NCBI GenBank assembly: GCA_030831135.1
Contig: JAURLR010000378.1
Span: 1 to 6,514, forward strand
Reading direction: 5' to 3'
Origin: Alphaproteobacteria bacterium
GTDB taxonomy: Bacteria; Pseudomonadota; Alphaproteobacteria; UBA6615
Length of the DNA stretch: 6,514 nucleotides
The notes below the pieces were generated by a model. The model saw nothing but the letters and a program-made list of their open reading frames with translations, did not search any database and had not been told where the DNA came from. Both the position numbers and the translations under genes were made by a program. Positions 1-6,215 of the stretch are shown one piece after another (position 1 is the first letter of the stretch; every line of letters starts with the position of its first letter).

Positions 1-924
1 GGTCGTTCCACCGCCGATGATTTCGGAAAGCACCTCCAGAGCATAGGCGTGTTCAGTGTCACCTGCGGTATAGCTCGGCGCGAGATACCGACGGGACCAG
101 GAGGGCTGTTCCACCCGCGCGTCTTGCATCACCACCTCGCGGGGTGCGCGCTGGGGCGGCTCAACGGGACGGATGCGCGCGGGCAATTCCTGCGCGGCTA
201 TCGGCCCGTAGTGCTTGCGCGCCAGCTGGAAGACGTTATCGGCGTCGACATCACCTGACACCACCAGCACCGCATTGTTGGGCGCGTACCAGGTGCGGTA
301 GAAGGATTCGAGATCGGCCCGCGAGAGTGTCTCGATTTCATGGGCCCAGCCGATGATCGGCAACCGATAGGGATGGTTGAGGTAGGTGGCCGCATTGACC
401 TGTTCGGACAGAAGGGCGTTCGGGCTGTTTTCGGTGCGCGACCGGCGCTCCTCCAGAATGACCTTCCGTTCGGGTTCGATAATCTCGTCGGTCAGAACCA
501 GGCCGGTCATCCGGTCCGCTTCCAGCGCCATCATGGTTTCGAGATTCTGCGGCGCAACGGTCTGGAAGTAACCGGTGAAGTCCTGCGAGGTGAAGGCGTT
601 CTCACGCCCACCCAGATTGGCCACGATCTGTGAGAACTCCCCCGGTGCCCGGGTTTTGGTTCCCTTGAACATCAGGTGTTCGAGATAATGCGCAATACCT
701 GATTTTCCGGCAGGCTCGTCAGCTGCACCAACGCGATACCAAACCATATGCGTCACGACCGGCGCACGATGGTTTTCGACCACCACAACCTGCATGCCGT
801 TATCGAGCTCAAAGGTTTTGGGATTGAAGACCTGCGCCAACACCGGTGCCGCAATCAGGGGCATCATGGCGAGTGAAAGCAGGGAGGCCCGCAAACCGCG
901 CCTGGCAGAAGTTCGGCTTTTCAT
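1..924 (-). CDS. Secreted M16 family zinc metallopeptidase (pitrilysin/MPP-like), C-terminus beyond left edge
   Basis: The gene starts at the ATG at 924 and is still open at base 1, so 308 codons are visible. M16 proteins of this type usually have about 450 residues, so roughly a third is missing. Residues 1-30 form a Sec signal peptide: a basic start (MKSRTSARRG), a hydrophobic stretch, and probable cleavage after VLA30. This places the enzyme in the periplasm or envelope. The inverted zinc motif HxxEH is intact as H79-Y-L-E82-H83. The third zinc ligand is probably E159 in VILEER, 76 residues after H83, the normal M16 spacing. Known M16 enzymes degrade peptides inside a two-lobed chamber; the substrate here is unknown. 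The start is supported by AAGGG at 933-937, eight bases upstream. In related genomes this gene is often followed by a second M16 gene, which would lie outside the window. The family call is firm; whether the enzyme acts alone or as a pair is not visible. Confidence 0.93.
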   Translation of the reverse strand, partial: MKSRTSARRGLRASLLSLAMMPLIAAPVLAQVFNPKTFELDNGMQVVVVENHRAPVVTHMVWYRVGAADEPAGKSGIAHYLEHLMFKGTKTRAPGEFSQIVANLGGRENAFTSQDFTGYFQTVAPQNLETMMALEADRMTGLVLTDEIIEPERKVILEERRSRTENSPNALLSEQVNAATYLNHPYRLPIIGWAHEIETLSRADLESFYRTWYAPNNAVLVVSGDVDADNVFQLARKHYGPIAAQELPARIRPVEPPQRAPREVVMQDARVEQPSWSRRYLAPSYTAGDTEHAYALEVLSEIIGGGTT

Positions 925-1055
925 CTCATAAACCCTTGTTCGAGATACAGTTATCCACACCAGATATGGCGACCACGCGCACGCCTGCAATGGGCGAAGG
1001 CGCTCAGATACTCACTTTCGCGCGAGTTTGCGGAGAAAATAGGGCAGTCAGACGA
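925..1055. other. 131-base spacer between bamF and the M16 gene
   Basis: This is the longest non-coding stretch in the window and the likeliest site for a promoter serving the M16 gene alone. Read on the minus strand it holds a perfect DnaA-box 9-mer and a Shine-Dalgarno-like AAGGG. There is a weak 5-bp stem (CGCCT/AGGCG) with an 11-base loop and no T-run, so I see no intrinsic terminator for the upstream genes. A poor sigma-70-like pair (TTGCAG at 985-990 and ATATCT at 962-967, 17 apart) is present but too far from consensus to call a promoter. Confidence 0.6.
951..959 (+). promoter_or_regulatory. Perfect consensus DnaA box (TTATCCACA)
   Basis: The 9-mer TTATCCACA matches the strict DnaA-box consensus with no mismatch. 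It lies in the bamF-M16 spacer, 27 to 35 bases upstream of the M16 start codon. DnaA is known to act as a transcription factor as well as an initiator, notably in Caulobacter. A box here could regulate the M16 gene or titrate DnaA. I saw no second good box nearby, so this is not an origin. Chance occurrence of one 9-mer in the window is unlikely but possible. The match is certain; the function is a guess. Confidence 0.4.
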
Positions 1056-1718
1056 TCAGAATATCTTGAATATACTGTTGCCCGTACGCTCAATGGTCGG
1101 GGTTTGCGCACCTTCAGAAGGCGGCACACCAAGTGCCTGAGCTTCGCGGATACGCCGTGCTTCGGCATCCGCGTCAACAACTGCCGCGGGCGAATCCTGA
1201 CTCAGGCCGAGCAGATTGCGCACGAAATTCTCATTCTCCTGAACAAGAACAGAACTCTCGCGATCAACCTGCGAGCGGATCAGGGGGTCTGTTTCCAGCG
1301 CACCCGCGCGCGACAACAGCGCCGATTCACCGGTCGTGTTTCGGGTCACGCTTTCACGCGGGGCCGCCTGGGTGGCAGGGCCACTGCCGAAACGAAGACG
1401 ATCAGTGCCTGATCTGCTGGCGTCTGCTGGCGCGTCACCCCGGAACACTGCCTGACGTGCCTGTTCGCGGGTGGACAATGTTGTCAGATCATCAGCACCG
1501 GGACGCGGCGGCCGCAGATTGAAATCCGGCGGCTGTGACAGCGGTGCGCGCGGAACGACGGCAAACTCATCCGGCGCGGACCGTTCAAGACCCAGCACAC
1601 GCTTGGTCGAATCACCACAGGCCGACAGGGTGAGGACGGCCAGCGCGACGAAGATCAGCGCCGCACGGGGCAGCCGCGCGGGCGATATGTCTGTCGGGTG
1701 TGCGTTTCGATTCAGCAT
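1056..1718 (-). CDS. bamF: DUF3035 outer-membrane lipoprotein, probable BAM complex subunit BamF
   Basis: This is a 220-residue lipoprotein precursor. Residues 1-33 are a type II signal peptide with an unusually long, basic first part (about 19 residues), a hydrophobic core (ALIFVALAVLTL) and the lipobox LSAC, so Cys34 should be the lipidated residue. Gly35 at +2 is not an inner-membrane retention signal under the E. coli rule, which fits outer-membrane sorting. The diagnostic block is residues 46-74: APDEFAVV, then PRAPLSQPPDF, then LRPPRPG. This is the DUF3035 signature and resembles the BamC motif that binds BamD. The rest is polar, rich in Arg, Ala and Ser, and probably largely disordered. 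From published work on Caulobacter, BamF is a lipoprotein of the alphaproteobacterial machine that inserts beta-barrel proteins into the outer membrane. The gene follows lspA, whose product would cleave this precursor, by 47 bases. The ribosome-binding site is weak (GGG five bases upstream). The family is secure; the exact role is inferred from homologues. Confidence 0.85.
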   Translation of the reverse strand: MLNRNAHPTDISPARLPRAALIFVALAVLTLSACGDSTKRVLGLERSAPDEFAVVPRAPLSQPPDFNLRPPRPGADDLTTLSTREQARQAVFRGDAPADASRSGTDRLRFGSGPATQAAPRESVTRNTTGESALLSRAGALETDPLIRSQVDRESSVLVQENENFVRNLLGLSQDSPAAVVDADAEARRIREAQALGVPPSEGAQTPTIERTGNSIFKIF

Positions 1719-1765
1719 TTCAACCCATAATATAGCGCATTTCTGCGCAGATTCGAGATGTGTGG

Positions 1766-2233
1766 TTATTTTAGCGTACGCGGTGATCCGAACAAGCCAT
1801 CATAGAGCAATAACGCAGTTCCGATCGCGATCGACATATCGGCAATGTTGAAGGCGGGCCAGTGAAACCCGAAGGCATGGATATCCACGAAATCGATCAC
1901 AGCCCCGTAGAGAACGCGGTCGATCACATTGCTCAACGCGCCACCTACAACAAGCACGAGTGCAAAGACCACGATTCCGGTCCCCGCGCGCATCAGCCAG
2001 ACCAACAGGACGACGACAATCACCAGTGCGAGCGCCACCAGAATCCAGCGTGATGTGCTCGAGTCGCCCAAAAGCCCGAAGCTCACACCGGTATTCCAGA
2101 CCGGGACCAGGTTGAAAAAGCCGGTGACCTGCAAAATGCGGGGCGGATCAAAAACCAGCGACAGCATCCAGTGCTTCACAATCTGATCGACAACGATCAG
2201 CGCGCCGATGAACAGGATCGCCCAACGTGGCAT
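1766..2233 (-). CDS. lspA: Lipoprotein signal peptidase (signal peptidase II, LspA)
   Basis: This 155-residue inner-membrane aspartyl protease removes signal peptides from diacylglyceryl-modified prolipoproteins, the step after Lgt and before Lnt. Four hydrophobic segments are visible, at roughly residues 4-24, 62-81, 86-104 and 128-147. Family landmarks are present: DQIVK at 16-20, WNTGVSFGLL at 46-55, GGALSNVIDR at 97-106, VIDF with catalytic Asp114, and FNIAD with catalytic Asp132. The usual GN before the IDR motif is SN here (Ser101-Asn102), a mild departure. The frame stays open upstream to 2356, but those 41 residues (Cys/Arg-rich) overlap the end of ileS and resemble nothing in the family. 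The MPRW start at 2233 gives the normal length. It begins 14 bases after the ileS stop, with a possible AGGCGG ribosome-binding site at 2244-2249 buried in a hairpin, so translational coupling to ileS is likely. Confidence 0.97.
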   Translation of the reverse strand: MPRWAILFIGALIVVDQIVKHWMLSLVFDPPRILQVTGFFNLVPVWNTGVSFGLLGDSSTSRWILVALALVIVVVLLVWLMRAGTGIVVFALVLVVGGALSNVIDRVLYGAVIDFVDIHAFGFHWPAFNIADMSIAIGTALLLYDGLFGSPRTLK

Positions 2234-2239
2234 CCGAAC

Positions 2240-2259
2240 GCCGCCGCCTAAGCGGCGGC
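2240..2259 (-). promoter_or_regulatory. GC-only 8-bp hairpin over the ileS stop codon and lspA ribosome-binding site
   Basis: On the transcript the arms are GCCGCCGC and GCGGCGGC, perfectly complementary, with the four-base loop TTAG. The loop contains the last three bases TAG, the ileS stop codon. The 5' arm encodes the C-terminal Ala-Ala-Ala of IleRS. The 3' arm covers most of the best Shine-Dalgarno candidate for lspA. No T-run follows, so it is not an intrinsic terminator. Ribosomes reaching the ileS stop would open it, which would suit coupling of lspA translation to ileS. The repeat is certain; the role is inferred. Confidence 0.5.
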
Positions 2260-5088
2260 CTCCTTCCGCGCATCGACAGCATCGGCGCAACGCACGCAGA
2301 CATCCGCATGGGCATGGCTCCCGACATCGGGCAACACCTGCCAGCAGCGGGCGCATTTTTCGCCGTCCGCAAGGCCCGGCACCACACCAATGCCGTCAAT
2401 ATCATCAAGGGTGAAGGCCCCGTCCGGTACCGCACCTTCCACCAGCTCGGCCGCCGAGGTGATCGCAATCTCGGCCAGATCAACTCCCGCCATGGCCGCG
2501 ACGGTATCGCCATCGGCATAAACGGTCGGCGCAGCCTGCAGGCTGGACCCGATTCGTTTCTCGGCGCGCTCGATTTCCAGAGCCCCCGTCACCACGCGGC
2601 GCAACCGCCGGATTTTCTCCCACTTGGCCGCAAGCGCGTCATCGCGCCAGTTCTCGGGCACATCAGGATAGGTTCTCAGATGCACACTTTCGGCATCACC
2701 CTCACCCGCACGCGCGGCCCAGGCCTCCTCTGCCGTGAAACACAGCATCGGGGCGAGCCAGGCCGTGAGATGCGAGAACAGGATATCGAGAACGGTCCGG
2801 GCCGAACGGCGGCGCAGACTGTCATCACCATCGCAATACAGCGCGTCCTTGCGGATATCGAAGAAGAAGGCCGACAACTCGACGGCGCAGAAATTATGCA
2901 GCGCGGTCCACTGATCGTGGAACTCGAAATCATCGGTCGTCTTGCGAACGAGCTGATCCATTTCCCAGATGCGGTGCAGAACCCAGCGCTCAAGTTCGGG
3001 CATCTCGGAGACATCCACACGCTCGCGCGCATCGAACCCGTCGAGGTTTCCGAGGAGATAGCGCAAGGTATTGCGGATGCGGCGATAGAGATCTGCCTGA
3101 TACTTCAGAATCTCCGGCCCGATGCGCAAATCCTCGGAATAGTCCGAACCCACGACCCAGATGCGCAGAATATCGGCGCCGAGTTGCTCAACCGTATCCT
3201 GCGGCGACACGTCTGTACCGCGCGACTTGGACATCTTGCGGCCGTCCTCAGCCATCACGAAGCCATGGGTCAGCACCGCGTCATAGGGCGCACGCCCGCG
3301 TGTTCCGCAGGATTCCAGCAGCGAAGAATGGAACCAGCCACGATGCTGATCCGATCCCTCGAGATACAGCGAGGCTGGCCAATGCAGGTCATCACGGTCT
3401 TCCAGCACAAAGGCATGGGTGGAGCCGGAATCAAACCAGACATCGACGATATCGAGAACCTGCTCGTAGTCTTCCGCATCATAGGTATCACCCAGAAAAC
3501 GCGACGGCGGGCTGGCAAACCAGGCATCCCCGCCCTCGGCCTCGAAGGCTTCGGCAATCCGGTCAAACACCGCCTGATCGCGCAGGATGTCACCCGTTTC
3601 CTTGTGAACGAAGATCGGGATCGGAACCCCCCAGGCGCGCTGGCGCGAGATACACCAGTCCGGGCGGCTTTCAATCATGGACCGCAAGCGCGTCTGGCCC
3701 TGCGGGGGCACAAACCGGGTGTCGGCAATGGCGCCGAGCGCCTTTTCCCGCAGATCGTTCGTCTCCATGGAGATGAACCATTGCGAGGTGTTCCGGAAGA
3801 TCAGCGGTGCTTTGGATCGCCAGGAATGTGGATAGGAATGAACCAGCTTGCGACGTCCGAGAAGGCAGTTTTCGCCCTCAAGCGCGCTCATCACGGCACC
3901 ATTGGCCTCACCCTCTTCACCATCGGGGGTCAGCACAGCCATGCCGGCAAACAGCGGGACATGTTCGAAATAGCACCCGCTTCCATCGACCATATCCGGG
4001 ACGGCGAGCCCATGGGCACGGCCCAGATGGAAATCGTCCTCACCATGACTGGGGGCGATATGAACAAACCCCGTGCCCTGCTCGGTCGTCACAAAACCGG
4101 CCTCATAGACAGGCACATCGTGCTCGAAGCCCTTGGCGCGCAACGGATGCGCACAAACAGTTCCGGTGATCGCGTCACCTTTCAGGCGCAACACTTCGCG
4201 ATGGCCGGCAACACCCATATCCTTGCAGGCAGCCTCCAGAAGCGCGACGGACAGGATCAACTCATCCCCGATCACGGCCCGGCTGTGTTCGGTCACTTCC
4301 GTTACGGCGATCCGCACATAGTCGAGTTCGGGACCAACCGCGATCGCGCGATTGCCCGGGATCGTCCAGGGTGTGGTCGTCCAGATGATGATGGCCGCGC
4401 CGTCAACGGTCGGATCCGAAGCCTTGATGACGGGAAAGCGCACATAGATCGACGGTGACGTATGGTCCTCGTATTCGACCTCGGCATCGGCGAGTGCGGT
4501 CTTTTCGACCACGGACCACAGCACCGGGCGGGCGCCGCGATAAAGGCCCCCATTCATGGCGAACTTGGCGATTTCACGGGCGATCTGCGCTTCGGCCGGA
4601 TAGGCCATGGTCGTATAGGGATCAGCCCAATTGCCCAGAATACCGAGCCGCTGAAATTCCTCGGACTGCACATCGACCCAATACTGGGCAAATTCCCGGC
4701 ACTCCTTGCGGAACTCCAGGATCGGCACATCGTCCTTGTTACGGCCCTCGGCGCGATACTTTTCCTCGATTTTCCATTCGATGGGAAGACCGTGGCAATC
4801 CCAGCCCGGCACGTAGTTCGAATCCCGGCCCATCATCTGCTGGGAGCGGTTGATGACGTCCTTCAGAATCTTGTTCAGGGCATGGCCGATATGCAGGTGG
4901 CCATTCGCATAGGGCGGCCCGTCGTGGAGAATGAACGGATCACGTCCGGCCGATTCCGCACGCTGACGCGCGAACAGGTCAAGCGCCGACCAGCGCGCGA
5001 GAAGCTCAGGCTCCTTCTTCGGCAAGCCGGCACGCATCGGAAAATCAGTCTTCGGCAGGAAGACGGTGTCCTTGTAATCGATGGCCAT
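2248..5088 (-). CDS. ileS: Isoleucyl-tRNA synthetase (IleRS, class Ia, zinc-finger type)
   Basis: This 946-residue cytoplasmic enzyme attaches isoleucine to tRNA-Ile using ATP. The class I signatures are intact: HIGH at residues 66-69 (within NGHLHIGHA) and KMSKS at 618-622. The editing (CP1) domain that hydrolyses Val-tRNA-Ile is recognisable from WTTTPWTIPGN at 236-246 and GTGFVHIAPSHGEDDF at 338-353, with the editing aspartate at 351 or 352. Further synthetic-domain blocks are PGWDCHGLPIEWK at 94-106, SRQRAWGVPIP at 481-491 and GSDQHRGWFHSSLL at 578-591. The anticodon-binding domain follows from about 690. A C-terminal zinc site is complete: C912, C915, C931 and C934. This is the usual bacterial IleS1 layout with the standard HIGH motif, not the mupirocin-resistant IleS2 type. 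The ATG at 5088 has TTGGGAA upstream and gives MAIDYKDTVFLPKTDFPMR, a typical start. An in-frame extension to 5208 would overlap ribF and is not family-like. Confidence 0.98.
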   Translation of the reverse strand: MAIDYKDTVFLPKTDFPMRAGLPKKEPELLARWSALDLFARQRAESAGRDPFILHDGPPYANGHLHIGHALNKILKDVINRSQQMMGRDSNYVPGWDCHGLPIEWKIEEKYRAEGRNKDDVPILEFRKECREFAQYWVDVQSEEFQRLGILGNWADPYTTMAYPAEAQIAREIAKFAMNGGLYRGARPVLWSVVEKTALADAEVEYEDHTSPSIYVRFPVIKASDPTVDGAAIIIWTTTPWTIPGNRAIAVGPELDYVRIAVTEVTEHSRAVIGDELILSVALLEAACKDMGVAGHREVLRLKGDAITGTVCAHPLRAKGFEHDVPVYEAGFVTTEQGTGFVHIAPSHGEDDFHLGRAHGLAVPDMVDGSGCYFEHVPLFAGMAVLTPDGEEGEANGAVMSALEGENCLLGRRKLVHSYPHSWRSKAPLIFRNTSQWFISMETNDLREKALGAIADTRFVPPQGQTRLRSMIESRPDWCISRQRAWGVPIPIFVHKETGDILRDQAVFDRIAEAFEAEGGDAWFASPPSRFLGDTYDAEDYEQVLDIVDVWFDSGSTHAFVLEDRDDLHWPASLYLEGSDQHRGWFHSSLLESCGTRGRAPYDAVLTHGFVMAEDGRKMSKSRGTDVSPQDTVEQLGADILRIWVVGSDYSEDLRIGPEILKYQADLYRRIRNTLRYLLGNLDGFDARERVDVSEMPELERWVLHRIWEMDQLVRKTTDDFEFHDQWTALHNFCAVELSAFFFDIRKDALYCDGDDSLRRRSARTVLDILFSHLTAWLAPMLCFTAEEAWAARAGEGDAESVHLRTYPDVPENWRDDALAAKWEKIRRLRRVVTGALEIERAEKRIGSSLQAAPTVYADGDTVAAMAGVDLAEIAITSAAELVEGAVPDGAFTLDDIDGIGVVPGLADGEKCARCWQVLPDVGSHAHADVCVRCADAVDARKEAAA

Positions 5089-5130
5089 GTTCTGTTCCCA
5101 AGTAACCGGGCGGCTTATAGAGCGAGGGGC

Positions 5131-5153
5131 ATGTCGCGGCAACCGCGCGACAT
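5131..5153 (-). promoter_or_regulatory. 8-bp inverted repeat in the ribF-ileS spacer
   Basis: In the 73-base spacer, arms ATGTCGCG (5131-5138) and CGCGACAT (5146-5153) are perfectly complementary around a seven-base loop. A competing fold, CGCGG-CAA-CCGCG (5135-5147), is also possible. The hairpin begins 8 bases after the ribF stop and ends 42 bases before the ileS start. No T-run follows on the transcript, so a strong intrinsic terminator is unlikely. It could instead protect the 3' end of processed ribF message or tune ileS expression. None of this is proven. Confidence 0.4.
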
Positions 5154-5161
5154 TCAGGGTT

Positions 5162-6139
5162 TTACATATCCTCGCCGACAAAATCACCCGCGCCAAGTGC
5201 ACGCGCAAGGTGCAATTCGCGGGCCTGGCGAGAATCCTCGGCGATTTGCGCCTTCAGTTCATCAAGCCCGTTGAACTTCTTCTCGGCCCGCAGATAATCC
5301 ACGAAAGCGACGCGCAGATAGCTGCCATAGAGATCGCCCACGAAGTCGAAGAGATGAACCTCAAGGACAAGGCCATCCCCGTCGACGGTCGGCCGGACCC
5401 CCAGATTGGCGACGCCGTCATACCAGCGGATCTGGCCTTCGGCGCGCATCCCGGCCCGGATCGAGTAGACCCCAAGTGCCGGAATGATGGATTCTCCCAT
5501 ATCGACATTCGCGGTCGGGAACCCGATTGTCCGGCCGAGCTGGCGACCTTTGCCCACGCGGCCTTCGACCTCCCACAAATGACCAAGCAGCGCAGCCGCC
5601 CGTTGCGGCTGGCCATTCTTGAGATATTTGCGGATCAGGGTTGAGGAATAGATTTCCTCCACCTCATCACGGGCCGGCTGGACAGCCGTGGCCCGGAAGC
5701 CCAGCTCTTCGGCGCGCGTGGACAGGAATTCCGGATTGCCCTCGCGCCCGGCACCAAACGCAAAGTCATAGCCGACAACGACATGCGAAGCGCCAATCCC
5801 CTCATGAAGGATATCGACAACAAAGCTTTCGGCTGGCCGCTGGGCGATCGACCCGTCAAACCGCAGCACAAAAAGAAGATCGGCGCCGAGAGCCTGGAGT
5901 TCGCGCACCTTGATGCGGAAGGGCGTCAGGCGAAACGGTTCGTTTTCCTTGCTAAAATGGGTTCGGGGATGGGGTTCGAAGGTCAGAATGCCGAACTTGC
6001 GGCCATCCGCGCGCGCAATATCGCGCGCGGTCGCAATCACATGCTGATGGCCGCGATGCAGTCCATCGAAATTTCCCAACGCAATGACCGCGCCCTTGTC
6101 GGCAGCTGGCACATTGGTGAAGTGGCGAAGAATACGCAT
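5162..6139 (-). CDS. ribF: Bifunctional riboflavin kinase / FAD synthetase (RibF)
   Basis: This 325-residue cytoplasmic enzyme phosphorylates riboflavin to FMN and adenylates FMN to FAD. The N-terminal FAD synthetase domain (about residues 16-180) has the nucleotidyltransferase motif GNFDGLHRGH at 22-31, FEPHP at 54-58, VVGYDFAFGAGREG at 121-134 and SSTLIR at 165-170. The C-terminal riboflavin kinase domain (about 185-310) has GRQLGRTIGFPTANV at 198-212 including the PTAN motif, GVYSIRA at 223-229, GVANLGVRPT at 242-251, and LEVHLFDF with the likely catalytic Glu260. The frame is open to an ATG at 6199, giving 20 more residues (MPKSVGYGLIAARPEGTSAF). I chose 6139 because MRILRH just before the first strand is the usual alphaproteobacterial start, with GGAAGG 13 bases upstream, although that spacing is long. 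The 6199 start lies 16 bases after the preceding stop and cannot be excluded. The last codons (GAGDFVGEDM) end 73 bases before ileS. Confidence 0.96.
   Translation of the reverse strand: MRILRHFTNVPAADKGAVIALGNFDGLHRGHQHVIATARDIARADGRKFGILTFEPHPRTHFSKENEPFRLTPFRIKVRELQALGADLLFVLRFDGSIAQRPAESFVVDILHEGIGASHVVVGYDFAFGAGREGNPEFLSTRAEELGFRATAVQPARDEVEEIYSSTLIRKYLKNGQPQRAAALLGHLWEVEGRVGKGRQLGRTIGFPTANVDMGESIIPALGVYSIRAGMRAEGQIRWYDGVANLGVRPTVDGDGLVLEVHLFDFVGDLYGSYLRVAFVDYLRAEKKFNGLDELKAQIAEDSRQARELHLARALGAGDFVGEDM
6007..6030 (-). repeat. 9-bp perfect GC inverted repeat inside ribF
   Basis: Arms CCGCGCGCG (6007-6015) and CGCGCGCGG (6022-6030) flank a six-base AT-rich loop. It lies 109 bases into ribF and encodes part of ATARDIARADG, in which the Ala-Arg pairs use GCG and CGC codons. 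It is the longest perfect inverted repeat I noticed in the window. It may be only a by-product of Ala/Arg-rich helix coding at high GC, but as RNA it would fold strongly near the start of the gene. Confidence 0.4.
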
Positions 6140-6157
6140 GAACGCGGATGTACCTTC

Positions 6158-6189
6158 CGGTCGGGCCGCGATCAAGCCATACCCGACCG
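6158..6189 (-). repeat. 8-bp inverted repeat between the MaoC gene and ribF
   Basis: Arms CGGTCGGG (6158-6165) and CCCGACCG (6182-6189) are perfectly complementary with a 16-base loop. If ribF starts at 6139, this is a non-coding hairpin whose 3' edge on the transcript touches the GGAAGG ribosome-binding candidate (6153-6158). If ribF starts at 6199, it lies in codons 4-14. There is no T-run after it, so it does not look like a terminator. Confidence 0.35.
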
Positions 6190-6215
6190 ATTTGGGCATC
6201 CTGTCCGATGCCCCA

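Noticed and set aside
846..1412. 188-codon plus-strand open frame across the bamF-M16 spacer
   Set aside because: It overlaps the start of the M16 gene and much of bamF, both well supported, and its product is basic and compositionally biased with no known motif.
1729..1736. GCTATATT (minus strand), close to the Caulobacter-type -10 element, before bamF
   Set aside because: No acceptable -35 element lies at the right distance, and transcription would begin almost on the start codon.
1709..1754. Two GANTC (CcrM-type methylation) sites around the bamF start
   Set aside because: GANTC also occurs many times inside coding sequence in this window, so this pair is not distinctive.
1822..1833. 12-bp perfect palindrome CGATCGCGATCG
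   Set aside because: It lies within lspA and simply encodes the Ser-Ile-Ala-Ile stretch; no second copy or array supports a protein-binding site.
2234..2356. 41-residue Cys/Arg-rich extension of LspA
   Set aside because: It is the ileS C-terminal region read in another frame; the zinc-finger cysteines belong to ileS.
2227..4458. 743-codon open frame on the plus strand, opposite ileS
   Set aside because: Its codons are in exact register with the ileS codons, so it would be closed only by TTA, CTA or TCA codons in ileS, which this GC-rich gene avoids. The predicted protein shows no recognisable domain, and ileS is unmistakable.
5089..5161. T-box or other riboswitch before ileS
   Set aside because: The spacer is only 73 bases, without T-box signatures or an antiterminator/terminator pair, and T-boxes are not expected in proteobacteria.
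5089..5208. 40-residue N-terminal extension of IleRS
   Set aside because: It overlaps the end of ribF, is unlike known IleRS starts, and the ATG at 5088 has a better upstream site.
4462..5274. 270-codon plus-strand open frame
   Set aside because: It is antisense to the 5' part of ileS and the end of ribF, and shows no domain or plausible ribosome-binding site.
6140..6215. FMN riboswitch before ribF
   Set aside because: The leader is too short and lacks the conserved FMN-aptamer segments.
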